DNA of 64,000 nt, taken from assembly GCA_013396915.1 (NCBI GenBank), contig VWZL01000430.1, positions 1,017,939-1,081,938 of the forward strand. The letters run 5' to 3'. The position numbers and the translations under genes are program-made. Shown piece after piece: positions 48,762 through 61,000 of this stretch. The notes under the pieces are model-generated. The model did not search any database. It worked only from the letters and a program-made list of their open reading frames with translations, and had not been told where the DNA came from. Source of the stretch: Stercorarius parasiticus. Taxonomy: Eukaryota; Chordata; Aves; Charadriiformes; Stercorariidae. The number at the start of each line of letters is the position of its first letter. The stretch's first letter is position 1.

Positions 48762-51080
48762 GAAGACTCGGTGGAGGTGGGATGTTTGCAAGGCAAAGGT
48801 GTAGTAGAGGTAGGTTAACCTCCCTGTGTGACTTGCACCGTGTTGTAAATGCTTTACACCTTTGAGGAAGGAGTGGATCTTGTTTGACGTGACAGCCGTT
48901 TCCCCAGCCCCTGTCCCACGCTCCTGGCAGGACCCAGCCCTGTTTGCCTGTGCTGAATCCATCCCCAGCTGCCCTGGGAGGCTGCAACCCTGCCAGCAGC
49001 CTGAGAGCAGAGGGGTGGAGAAATGCCATGCTGTGTGCAGTAAAAACTTGGCATCTGGCAGGGACCACCTGGAAAAGCCCAGGGAGAGAGCTCAGGCACC
49101 GCAAGACATGAGAGGATTGGTGTGAATCGCTAATCCGACACAAATTTTATCGTTTCCTTGAGTATACCTGCAAGTCCAGTATTTTTTCAATGTTCATGGA
49201 TATAACATAGCACAAAATCAGAGGAAAGTATACGATGGTCATTACAGCAGCAGCTTTCCCTATGCATTTATTAAAGTAACACAAGGCCAAGATCCTGCTT
49301 CCTTCAAGAGTTTTGACAACGCCTTAGTCGCCATTAAGATATTGATGTAGCATTATTTTCTCTCTAAACCCCCTAATTTGCTCTCAATTCATTGTTCGTG
49401 GGATTAAGCCCATTTTTTTTTAATGAAAACACAAGAAAAGCTCAGTGACAGGAGGATGAAGGAAGTCTGTGCTATTCACCAGCCACCCAGCCACCCACAT
49501 GCTATCTTAATTCATCACCAGACAAAGCCAGCTCTTTGTCTTTGCAGCTCCCTCTATGCCATTCATTCACGTTGAGATATCGCTCCCAGTAATCAGAGCT
49601 TGCCTATACAGGAGGGGGGGAGGGGGGGGGAAGACACAAAAAACATCTAATCAGGCCTTAGACTTAGCCCCATTGTCACAAAGACAGCTCTTTTTTTAAT
49701 AACAATATACATATAGCAATAGAGCTCTATTAAGCACCCTTTCCATGCGATGTTAGATGCTAGCTTATGTTACATACATGAGTATTTTCTTCATTTACAA
49801 GACTTTTTGCCACTAACAACAGATCAGCTGAACATCGGGGGAAAATAGTAATAATAATCCCTACAAATTATGAAGAAAGAATACCCATAGTTTAAGGTTG
49901 CCTTAACCTTTGTATCTTTAAATACTTTGCTTTTTTGCACTTAATGAGCTACATATGTGATTTGGAACTGTTAAGGGGTTAATCTCTAACCATTGTTTTA
50001 ATTGGATCAACAATTGGCCTTCCGCCACTTCCTTTAGAAGATTATTCCACGATCTAATAGAAATCAGTGCCAGAAAGTATTTTCCTGAGAATACGTGCCA
50101 GAGGAAACACTATGGGAATAGATAACAGCCCAAGTTTCACAAGGATCAAATATTGCAATTATTATCATCCTCAGCCAGAGTCATGACAGCTACGACTGCA
50201 TGTGGTCACACTTCCAAAACTGCAACATCTTGGGAATGAGAAGCTAATGGAAAAACTTACTAAAAATCCTGCAGCTTGTACAAATGAAGAAAAAGGAAAA
50301 ATAAAAAGCAATACCTAATTTTATATTGTGCCATATTGCTCAGCAGTGGTACAAATAAAGGCAAAATCCAGATCCCAATTGCTTATATATTTTCTTTGTG
50401 AACAAGATTAAAAATGGCTGAGCAGCTGAGACATGTCTTTTGTCTTTTTCTCAAAAGTAGCCATTATAGTGTGCATTATTTCATGTGAGTCAGCCCAAAT
50501 CTATACCGAACCAGTAAGAAAAGCACTTTCCATGTTTTGGTTTTTGCTAGAACTTTTAAACAAAACAAAACAAAATCCTATCAGAATAAAATATCTTGTG
50601 TAACTAACTGTGACAGAAGCGTCACTCCTTCAGATCAAGGAACTGAAGTTCTCGTATGCCTGCAGGCATAGCCCCAGCACCACACGCCTGTGCGACTTAC
50701 CCAGTGCCTGCGTATGGTTGAACACGTGCTGCACTTCCCAGACAGCTCACGTGCTGGTGGCACTGACTTTTCTCAGAAAAATACATTCTTTTGGTTAAAT
50801 TTTCTTGACCTTAAGTTTAGCCTGTAGGCATTAGGGGGGGGGATGGCATCAGCAGTGAAAATGCCTTTGAGTCACATTTTTGCAGGAATTATTTTTTTTT
50901 AAGCACTCACCATACAGACATCATTATTTATATTCTGAATGATAACCTGTATAATGCTCTTCCAGTTAACATCTCTGCAAACTGGGCTACGAATACATAC
51001 ACATTTATATGTGCGTAAATAGTATGTCTAGTTTTTCACCTTGCACTGAGTATACTTTTTTTTTGCCATTGCAAAAACTT
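48762..51080. other. Unique AT-rich sequence, no gene recognised
   Basis: Apart from the G run at 49611-49630, no feature is recognised. The parts near 49140-49420 and 49700-50050 are AT-rich, free of repeats and of even composition. They could include conserved non-coding elements, which cannot be judged without other genomes. Confidence 0.5.
49611..49630 (+). repeat. Poly-G tract
   Basis: GGAGGGGGGG followed by AGGGGGGGGG: 18 G with two A. It could form a G-quadruplex and is a likely site of sequencing error in length. Confidence 0.85.
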
Positions 51081-51295
51081 CATAGAATCATAGAATGTGT
51101 TGGACTGCAAGGGACCTCTAAAGGCCATCTAGTCCAACCCCCCTGCAGTCAGCAGGGACATCTGCAACTAGATCAGGTTGCTCAGAGCCTCATCCAGCCT
51201 GGCCTTGAAGGTCTCCAGGGATGGGGCCTCCACCCCCTCTCTGGGCAACCTGGGCCAGTGTCTCACCACCCTCAGTGTCAAGAACTTCTTCCTAA
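51081..51295 (-). mobile_element. CR1 LINE fragment, 215 bp, minus strand
   Basis: It starts CATAGAATCATAGAATGTGT on the plus strand and stops abruptly after AAGAACTTCTTCCT. The minus frame encodes the CR1 ORF2 end WPRLPREGVEAPSLETFKAR. About five differences separate it from the matching part of the copy at 3864, which means a shared young subfamily or a duplication. Confidence 0.95.
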
Positions 51296-52692
51296 ATTTC
51301 TTGTTCACATGAGTCCCATCACACAAGTGAGGGTTCACCTGTGTGAACAATGAGATCCTAAATGTGCTGTACGTGTTTTTCCAATGCTGATACACATATA
51401 AAAGTGGACAATTTCCTGCGCTATGCGCATGGCTGCATTACATTTAATACTTGTGTGGGCAAAGGAGTTTTGAGACTGGTATCACTCACATATAACCTGA
51501 AAAACACCTCAAGGAACTGAGGCCAACAAGTCTGGGATTTTAAGAGAGAAAACTCTCTGCTCTGGATAAAACAGGACTTCTGAGGCAACTTCTAAGAAGA
51601 TCCCTTTGGTGTTTCCCCCACTGTAGCCTTCCTGTCATGGACCTAGTGAGACCAAGACCTTGCTTGAGGACGCTTTGGCAGGCCTATGGAGGACCAGTAC
51701 CACAAGCCTGAAAGATACAGCAAGGGATCAGCAAGAGGAACAGATGAGCCCCTTCCCAGTGCTGAAGCTGACCCAGGAGAAGCATTACAAGGGATTCTTT
51801 CACTGCATGATCCATCGGATACATATTGGAAAAATATTCCTGTTGTTCTGTGGACAAGTCTGACTACATCTTTCTCCTTTCATCCAGGCCTTGGCTGACT
51901 CTCATCTGGCCTGTTTGCCCTGGGTTACAGTGATTTCCCTTTCTAGCCCAAGTGGTTTTATGCAAGTCTCAGACCCTTGGGTAACCTGCAACCATGTTCT
52001 TCTGCAGATGGAAATTCAATCTAGGCCTTCAGGGACAGGTCACCCGCGCAGGTTTCAAGCCAGAAGAATAGGCAGATGAGACTAGGTCTGATGAAGAATG
52101 CCCTTAATTAACTTCTCAAGGCTTGGTTTGTCTCATTGCTTTACTAAGGCTTGAAACTCTCTGTTGGCACTTTTGAGACATTCCGATCTACAGTCAGAAA
52201 GGCTAATTATTAATTAAAGGATAGCAGTGCTAAGTGATGCCTGTGTATTTCCTTCTGTCATACAGCTGCTCTTATTTGCTGTATCCTGTGTCTATAATTA
52301 ACACTGTCCCAATGCTCTGCTCTTCACATCAATAAAACAGAGGTGGTGAGGATGTTACCGAGCCCTCTGCTTTATCAGCCGCGTACTGGTAGCTCTAGAT
52401 TCCCTTCCCAGAAGGATCTATTTGAACTCATCAACAGTAGAAAGGCCTTCAGCCACTTCAGCAATGCAAAGATTACAAGCTTGAATACACTTACATATGT
52501 TTGTCTCAGAGTATAAGCAAATAGTGAAATTCTTTCTGCTAAGAGCAGCTGTCAGGATCCACACTGCTGGATCAGGGCATCCAGTGATAACAGCATCTAT
52601 CACATGTGTCTGTCATCCTCCATTCAGTCCCCTCTGTGGGCTTTAAAAAGTTTCTGACATGTCTCATCAGTTCCTGAAAAGGGTGATGTCAC
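51296..52692. other. Unique sequence, no feature recognised
   Basis: Only short open frames. No exon or repeat recognised. Confidence 0.5.
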
Positions 52693-52780
52693 TGTGCCCA
52701 TTTTACAGGCAGGAAAATGGAAGTACAAAGCAGATGAGCAACTTGATTAAAGCCAAACTACATAAAGATGGCTCTAAGCA
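52693..52780 (+). repeat. MIR-like SINE fragment
   Basis: TGTGCCCATTTTACAGGCAG, then GAAAATGGAAGTACAAAGCA and GAGCAACTTGATTAAAGCC, follow the order of the MIR core: CCCATTTTACAG, GGAAACTGAGGCACAGAG, GTGACTTGCCCAAGG. The match is degraded but ordered over about 70 bases. Confidence 0.6.
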
Positions 52781-52834
52781 AACCCAAAACTAAGCCTGTT
52801 TTTAAACAATAGAAAATTAAATACAAATACATAT

Positions 52835-52849
52835 TGCTGAGACACAGTG

Positions 52850-52885
<36 letters not shown>

Positions 52886-52907
52886 ATATATGTATATTAT
52901 CTCAGCA
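52835..52907. repeat. TA/CA tract inside an 8-bp inverted repeat (long imperfect palindrome)
   Basis: An alternating purine-pyrimidine tract of TA and CA repeats (about 52849-52898) is bounded by TGCTGAGA (52835-52842) and its exact reverse complement TCTCAGCA (52900-52907). The TA runs on either side of the central CA run can also pair. A transcript or single strand could fold into one 73-base hairpin. The tract also suits Z-DNA or cruciform formation. Confidence 0.75.
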
Positions 52908-53943
52908 TACTTCATACAATCTCTCTTCAGTCTCCAGCCCGTGTGAAATATTGAAGGTACCAGACACACAAATTATATTTTTAGCCAGCATGGCCAGTGC
53001 TCAGATGTTTATCCATGGAATTCTTGGGTTCATTTCCCAGGGACCGTTTCACCATTATTCAGTGCCTGTGGCTTTCCAGAGTGTTAGACATCTCCTCATG
53101 TGAAGTCCCTTCTGAAGGCAACTGACAAAACCAGCTCTCATGGTACCAAAAGAGCCTCTAACTTTGCAGGACATTCAAAGAGATGGGAATTGCCAAGTCA
53201 AAGTTTCTCTGCAAGAAGTTACTTCTCATCAGCAGAGTGTGCCGTGCGGAATCACTGCACCTCTAATTTTTGGAAGCTGGGGGGGAGGTGAGACGTGAAG
53301 TATTTGCAGAGTAATCAGTCAGAACATCCTAAAAATAACTACTAACAAGTCTAGAAAAGTCTTTCTTCTGGGAGGAGGGGCAGGAGTAAGAGAAGCAGTG
53401 CTGGAGATGGCCAGGGCAGTGACAGGAGAAGAGGAGAGCCTCTGTAGCTCCACTGTTTGAGCAGGGCGGTGGAGAGGGGAACAGAGGAACCACCAGGCCA
53501 TGAAAAAAGAGGGCTGTCAAACTGGGGACAAGACCAACTCTGTATATTAATGCCAGTGGGACTGTAAAGGAAATAGCTCCCTGGCTTTTCCAGCTGGTGG
53601 AAAGTTCTCGCTGCAGCAGCTCTAGTGGATGCGAGGGCACAGTGGGGAACTTGCTGCACCTGGACAGCACTCAGCACTGAGCCTCAGCAGCACCGGTGAG
53701 ACACAGGGCTGCTGCCAAAATCCACCTCTGGGCAGGAGTGGAGGCAGAACTGCTAGGCAGAGAGGGTTAAAGGTGGAGGAACAAAACTGAAAGGCGGTAG
53801 AAGAGGAACTGAATGGAGGTGGACAGGAATGGCAGGAAGGTACAGCGGTCAGAGCCTGCACAACTACAAACTCCCAAGCAGTTTGGTCGGTCCTTTCAGC
53901 AACCTGCAGGGACAAAGACCTCTTTAAAAGAAAAAAAAGATCT
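52908..53943. other. Unique sequence; purine-rich stretch 53350-53830 unexplained
   Basis: The part at 53350-53830 is purine-rich on the plus strand, with many GAGG and CAGG words. Overlapping minus frames (53329-53677, 53622-53915) are rich in Ser, Pro and Leu and show no recognisable domain. It might be an unrecognised LTR, but no ends or signals were found. Confidence 0.4.
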
Positions 53944-54440
53944 CCGTGTCCAGCTTTGTAGTCCTCGTCACAAGAAGAACATGGACCTGTTGGAATGGGG
54001 CCAGAGGAGGCCCCAGAGATGCTGGGAGGGCTGGAGCCCCTCTGCCGTGAGGACAGACTGAGAGAGTTGGAGGGGTTCAGCCTGGAGAAGAGGAGGCTTC
54101 GGGGAGACCTTAAAGCCCCTTCCAGTTCCTAAAGGGGCTCCAGGAAAGCTGGGGAGGGACTCTGGATCAGGGAGGACAGTCATAGGACAAAGGGGAACAG
54201 TTCTAAACTGAAAGAGGGGAGATTTAGATGAGATCTGAGGAGGAAATTCTTTGCTGTGAGGGTGGTGAGCCCCTAGCCCAGGTTGCCCAGAGAAGCTGTG
54301 GCTGCTCCATCCCTGGAGGAGTTCGAGGCCAGGTTGGACGGGGCTTGGAGCAACCAGGTCTGGTGGGAGGTGTCCCTGCCCAGGGCAGCGGGGCTGGAAC
54401 TAGAGGATCTTTAAGGTCCCTTCAACCCAAACCATTCTAT
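53944..54440 (+). mobile_element. CR1 LINE fragment, 3' portion
   Basis: It runs from the ORF2 tail (GTGTCCAGCTTTGTAGTCCT, ACATGGACCTGTTGGAATGG) through GGTGTCCCTGCCCAGGGCAG to TTCAACCCAAACCATTCTAT. It is about 500 bp, 5'-truncated, and in the same subfamily as the copies at 41092 and 48551. The final octamer repeat is shortened. Confidence 0.95.
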
Positions 54441-55722
54441 TAAAATTCATTCTGGGGCATGGTCCAGGCATGCACAGTTTTTCAGCTCCCAACTGCTAAG
54501 CCCTCATATCAGATTCAGCTCAAAAGGTTGCACAGAGGTTGCAACACTCTCCTTTTTTCAAGCCCCAAAACCTCATCAATAAACAAAAACAATGTCTCAG
54601 GGCTACAAAAAAACCTGCAAAGGCCTGGAGAAGATGAAAACTTTTGGAGGGTGGATGCAGCCAGCCCACCCTGAGCAGTGCAGACACAGGGCAGTCTGCA
54701 CTGAATGGCTGGGATCGCCAGGGCTCCTTCTCCAGTACAGTCCACGAGGATGGCCCTGACAGAGGTCCATGTTAGGCTCCGTTGAAGTTACACTACTCAT
54801 ATGTCCAGTAAAAGCTTCATTAGCTTGGGGCACATAAGCATGCATATGTATTTAACCAGGTTTTATTCACTGACTGAGAAAATCAGAGCCTAACGGTAAA
54901 TGAAAGAAGGGAAAATTCACACAGATCTCTCATGTGTTTATGGGAGGCTGTAAGTAATTGCTCAGATCTTCTCCAAAGTAAGACTTCAAAACTGGCAAAT
55001 CCAAACTACAAAGCAGTTTGAGATCTGATAGTCACATACGCTCTTTCTAGCCCTCATCCCACCACCACAGTGTCAGCGTCTCCTGATCAATGCTCCTTTC
55101 CTTAAAATCCATATGCAGAAGCAGACATGAGGGCTCTTTTCTTCTAGATTTACATCCTATGATCCCTCCTTCCTTCCCCAGCTCCTCCAAATCCCTTCTA
55201 TGCTTCGCCAACGAGGTAGTATCACAGAGCGTGACCAAATCGGAGCCACATGTGCCAGCTGGGCCACCACAGGGGACACGCTTGTGGCCACAAGGCCATT
55301 GCCTGCTGCAGTGATCAAGAAGCTGAGCTACAAATGTCCTTTCACTAGTGGCAGCATCCATTTGGGTCTCTCTGCTCTACCCTGGTGCCAGTTTTCACAG
55401 AAATTGCAAGAACTGATTATCTTTGACATTTTTCTCTCCACTGAATGAAGTTGAAATTGGCCAGTAGGTGCAAAAGATATTAGGGAAAGACTGACAGAGT
55501 GACTCCCAAAGTCTCCTTAAGAAATCAAGCTAAAACACCTAAAAATGTCTTGCTGGTGCTTAGGTGCACATTTTTGGATAGGCATAAAAACAGGTTTCTT
55601 GCATAATCAAGGAATGTTAATACAGTCAATTCGCTGGGTAGGGCTGCGCTTTAGAGCCCTTTTCAAATTTTCTCCAATCTTTTATTCAGATTACTTCCCT
55701 AAGGAGCATCTTCAGTACTAAC
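54441..55722. other. Unique sequence, no feature recognised
   Basis: Short open frames only. No exon or repeat recognised. Confidence 0.5.
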
Positions 55723-56065
55723 TAAACTTATCAACGCTTATAAATACTTAAAGGATGGGTGTCAGGAGGATGGGGCCAGGCTCTTTTCAGTGGTGCCCAG
55801 CAACAGGACAAGGGGCAACAGGCACAAACTGGAACATGGGAAATTCCATCTGAACATGAGGAAAAACTTCTTCCCTGTGAGGGTGTCAGAGCCCTGGCAC
55901 AGGCTGCCCAGAGAGGTGGTGGAGTCTCCGTCTCTGGAGACATTCCAAACCCGCCTGCACGCGTTCCTGTGCCACCTGCTCTGGGTGACCCTGCTCTGGC
56001 AGGGGGTTGGACTGGGTGATCTCCAGAGGTCCCTTCCAACCCCTGCCAGTCTGGGATTCTGTATA
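55723..56065 (+). mobile_element. CR1 LINE fragment of a distinct subfamily
   Basis: It contains AAGGATGGGTGTCAGGAGGA, TTTTCAGTGGTGCCCAGCAA and CAGGGGGTTGGACTGGGTGA, and ends GTCTGGGATTCTGTATAA. One plus frame carries the ORF2 tail [20 protein letters not shown]. The 3' UTR differs clearly from the other CR1 copies here, so it belongs to another CR1 lineage. Confidence 0.93.
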
Positions 56066-57811
56066 ACAGACTTACATGCAGGGCACAGGTCTGAGAGCCG
56101 GACAGAAGCACAACTTCCTTCGACTCGTGCTGTTGGTTGCTCCCAGCCAATTCCTTTCCATCCCTCCCACCAAGACACAGTGAAGACAGAAAAACTCCAC
56201 AGGGTACATGACCCCATCAGCAGCAGTAACAGGAGAGGCAAAAGCAATGCGAATGCCAGGCGCTGGGTGCAGTGCTGAGCCCTTCCACGCTCTGCACCGC
56301 GAAGCCTGGGCTCCCAGGAGATGGAAGGATGGAGAAGCGGGAGGTATGGGAAATACCTCCCATTGGGGTAAAACAGCAACACTTCTGCACTGGGCGGGGC
56401 AACTTACCACTACAGAGTAGAAAACTTGAATAAAACTAAACAGAAGGGAATTTTCAGCCTAGGACACTTAATGCACTGGTCCAAGTCTATTGCCCTGGTG
56501 CAAATGCGCAACTTAAATGGAACTACAGTAGGGATCAGGCACATTATTAATTCATATTCCATTTAGATTACTGTTTAAAAGGATTGTCTCAGCGCAAGCA
56601 TTGCTAGATGCTGTTCATTTGTTTCTGTCTGAGAGCCACAAGAAAAAAGAGATTAGGTAATTGCAGTGCAAGCACAAAATACAATCAGTGATTTTATGAA
56701 ATCTAGCCTGTCCCAAACCACAATTTTGATATTGTTCCTAAACACCATCTGCAAATTTGCTTTATAAACAAACATTATATTTATATTTTGTAAGAATACC
56801 GTTTCCTAATGAAAAAAGATTTTCTTTTGTTTGAGGAACTGACAAACCCAGAAACACTCTCATTCTCCTACTTTGCAGCTTATGGTTTCTCTTTAAAATG
56901 TGGGAGAAACAAATTTAATCAAATACTCATGGAGCAACAGAAATCACTACTGAGAAACAGATTCTAAACTGAGAGGTTCACAACATCATAAATACTTGGA
57001 AAAGGGTTTATAAGTGTCTGCCTCTGACAGTAGAGAAAATAGGTTCCTTCAGAGGATCTAATGACCCATTCTCTCCCTGTGCCTGGAGGAAGTTGCTTCG
57101 AAGCCTTTGGTGTTCAGGCTATCTTCATAAGCACAAATGTTGATACTCCTACACCACTTTAATGTCAGCTAACAATTAGCTAACCTTAGCTAAAGTATAA
57201 TGAGCGCAGAACACTAACACCTCATGCCCATGTCTCCAAGCAGTTGTTCAACGAAAGAGTGTTGTGCCAGTTAACTGCTTTAAAAAATGCTTTTTCAGAC
57301 TTTAAGGCTTTTTCTTTGTTCCTGTATTGCAGAAAGACCTCAATAGGAAACTTGGGTTGGCCTTTTCTTTGCCACTTGTTGCTTAATATATCCTACAAAT
57401 CCCTTTCTTGTTTCGCCTTTTGCTAAAACACTTTTAATCTTTCTTCAGAGGTAAATCTTAGTCTTATTTTAGCCACAGCCTAAAAATCTGCCGTGAGCAG
57501 AGACACTTCAAGATGGTGTTCACGACAGTAAGCTCAGGGAGAACATAGCCATATTTCTCAAATGCTTTGATAATTCCAATTATTATTGTCCAACGTGATT
57601 TCTGCACAACCACCACCTTGTTTGCTTTCTTCAATGATGTGCATAATTTAATGCTGAGTTGTCCAAGTCGCCCCCACAAAGGCTTGAGCCATGACAAAGC
57701 CTACCCACCTGCAGCACTAATGCAGTCTGCGCTCTTACACTGCCCAAGGAGAATTTCAGCTTCTACTTCGTCATCTAATGTTATATCTTTAGAAATCATC
57801 TCTGTCCATAA
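56066..57811. other. Unique AT-rich sequence, no gene recognised
   Basis: The minus strand near 57464-57697 has a 77-codon frame with the string IIIGIIKAFEKYGYVLPEL. It could be more of the neighbouring LINE fossil, but the resemblance is too weak to call. Confidence 0.45.
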
Positions 57812-58000
57812 CTAAATATCTCTAAGAGCATCATTGTGAGAGTCCTTATCAAAGACTTTTGGGAAGCTGACATAAATTCTAGCCTGCTGTCTCCTTGACT
57901 GCACAGTATATTGATTCCCTTGAAAAATTAAAAAAGGCAGAAAACCAGCATGAGTCCTGTAGTGGAAGACTTCTGTTCTTTTTGTAGCTCTTTCATCCAA
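57812..58000 (-). pseudogene. Ancient LINE reverse-transcriptase fossil (CR1/L3 clade)
   Basis: The minus frame ends with IYVSFPKVFDKDSHNDALRD and then I. This aligns with the motif A region of CR1/L3-type reverse transcriptases, of the form YLDFxKAFDKVxHxxLLxxL. Upstream, FLPFLIFQGNQYTVQSRRQQ has the spacing seen between the LTNLxEF segment and motif A in that clade. The motif A Asp is lost (Ser in its place). Only about 60 codons can be recognised, with no 3' end nearby, so this copy is far older than the other CR1 elements in the window. Flanking bases may belong to it but are too decayed to assign. Confidence 0.5.
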
Positions 58001-61000
58001 TTTTCTGGATGCTACCCTTGTGCAGATCTATAATTCTCTATCATCACCTTGCAACTCCTGCAGACACTTACAGTATGTGCCATATTCGAGTTCTCCTGGG
58101 GAGAAGTAGATTTCAACAGGTTGGGGTATTTTTGTTAGCAGCCTAGCACCCACTCTAAGTGCCTTCAAGAGTCTTGAATGATTATCGCTCTGCCCTGCTG
58201 ACTAATTTCTATTGAAGTTAGCTTTTTGCTTAAACACTTCCGATAGTTCGCTGACTAACAGTGCCTCCTCTTTATTATTGACAAAGAGAAACCTGGAGGA
58301 GTAAGCATGTCTCCTTAGGGCTGAATAAAACCTAGCACCGGTGAAATTTGGAGGGGTTTTCCCCGTAAATCTTGTGATTCGGTATACATTTATTTTGACC
58401 TACGACATTTCTTATCAGTTTCTGGGTCAGGTGATTCATTAAACAGCAGAAGAGCAAACAATATGAATTTATTCTACAGCCCTCAAATCAAGAATTTTAT
58501 GGTGAGTTGGTTCCCTCTTAATGCTTCAAAAGTGATATTGTTGATATACCTCAATGCCAGATATATAATAAGGAATAATTCTTCTATCATTACCATCAGA
58601 AATGACTGGTGCGTCTGCAGCAAGCTTAGCTCCCAGCTATAACCTGTTGTATTTACAGAGAACTGTGATCTTTATGATATATATGTGGGAGAGATCACTG
58701 CTTCTTTCGCTGATACACACCCTGGGCATTTCATGGAGGAACCTGAAAGTAATTTATGAGAATAAGCTGATTCAGAGCACAGCAGAGGAAGGCCTGGATG
58801 ACTTAATCTTGGACCGGTTGCAGTGTGCATCACAAAACACACGACTGCTCCAAGTCTCGCACCGCACCTCCTTAGCGAAAGCGAGCCCAGACTTCCAAAC
58901 GTGATGCACACACGAGATATGCATCAATACCAGAGTCAGGATAATTTTGCCATAGGGCTGCCTCCCAAAGAAGCAAAGGTTTTGCACCTCAGTAGGAGAG
59001 CAGTAGCACTGTACACTGTCATAATCACAGAATCCACAGACATTTTCTGACAATGAGGTCATTTCCATCGCAGAGAAGCACATGAGACATTTGTTCCCAG
59101 AAAATATATCATGCTACTCAAGGGAAAAAGAAAAAGAAGAGATCATTCTAGCTCTGACTTTATTACATCAGATTTGGAGGGGGCGAGAAAAATCTTTCAT
59201 AATCCGTTCTGCAAAGGAGTATCCCTTGCTTTCAGACAGAAAACATGAATAACTATCCCACTGCGTAATCTTGCTTACCCACCTCTGGTTGAAATTAGAG
59301 GTTTTCAACTGCAGAGCCCATAAAGCAAAACCATAAAGCATAATAATACTTATTTGTCTGGATTTACAGTGCCCACCCAAATGTTATAGTAAGGAAGGGG
59401 AAGGTACCCATATTTTTGCAAAATGCTTGATTGCTTCAAAATTGTTGAATAGCATACCAAAGCAGTCAAGAACCCGTTGGCAACAGCACCCAGAGAAATC
59501 TTCCACATCCACCATCCCACCCATCCCAGAGAATACAGGTGACGATGCCCTGCGGGTCCACACATGCTACATCAACCAAGAACATGCCTCCTCTGTCTCC
59601 TGGGAGGAGGTCTGGATTTCTGCAGTGCTGTGGTGAAGATGCTCTTTTAAGAAACAAAACCACTTTGAGAAATTTAGGTGCTCCCTTGCCTTCTCCTATA
59701 GCCCTTGCTGCAAACACCTTCCAGGAGCACCAATACTCCAAAAGACCCCCTTTGGGGACCTAGGAATCTCCCAGGACAGCAGCTCTGGCTGCTTCAGCAA
59801 TTGCATCTGTTTCCACTGGATCACTTTCCCAAAACAGAAGGAAAGCAGCATCCAAAATAATGTTACAGGCAGGACTCGTAGCACAGGCCCAGATAAAAAA
59901 CACTGGCTGATCTTCAGGCTTTTTTATGAATTACAATGATTCCATGTACTTTTTGAAACACTTTGAGTGCAGGTGTAGAGAGTGAGAAGCATAAAGGCAC
60001 AATATTCATTCCTACAGCATAGCTCTGATCTCTTATTGCAGCAGCAGAGAAAGGTGATTCAACTATATACCCTATGAGGAAGAAAATACCATATAATATT
60101 AGTTCTGGCAGTGCTAAACACCCCGGTTATTTGGATTTTCCCATGACCAACCTACTTGCTCAGCATTTCCATGATAACCTCTTCACTCATCTGTAAATCC
60201 ACACACTGAGTTGGTTGACAATGAAGGACAGAGGAGAAAACCTAGCCACGGAAAGGAACGTCACTGGGTAAAAAGTTATTTACCTGCCCTTCTTATCCTC
60301 TCCCACCTTGCACTGAAAACATGGGGCAGATCTCTTCCGTGTCTTCTCTGGAGGCTGGGCTCCAAGCAGCCTCACCAGGCTGGATTTTTGGTGTTTTTCC
60401 CATCAGCCCATGGTAGTAAAGTCATGTAAAAAAAACAAGTCACAGGGTTATGACTTCACTCGATCCATGGGTAGGAGGAGAATATGGCCTAATGGAGGCT
60501 CCCGTTCTGAGGAGGATGTGCCCCCTAAAGAGAACTTCAGAAACTATCCCAAGTCCTGACCAATGTCACTCTGTCGAGGCTCCATTGTGTCACCCCTTTG
60601 TGAGTAAAAGAAAGTTGCCATGGAAAGGCCGCTGTTATTTCTCATTGCCAATGGCCCCTCTGGCTGCAGAGGACATTGTCCTTGCTGTCACCCTTCCTTC
60701 CTCCCACCCCCGTGGTATATGACACTTGTAACCTCCAGTCTCTTCTCGCTACTGACAACACTGGGCAGATAATTAGAATAAAAGGCTGAGCTGCAATAAA
60801 AAGCATTTTAAACACTAAAAAAAAAAAGGCAGCTAAAGGTTCTGCAAGTGATACATCACCACCCATCTGCAATATCAGTATGTCAGTGTCTGTCTGCCAC
60901 AAACATTAGTCCATAAAAACAAAGGAATAAATCAATGGACCTGTACACCCAGGCATATTATCTCAGAGAACACTGCAAGGCTACGAAGCACCCTCTTTAT

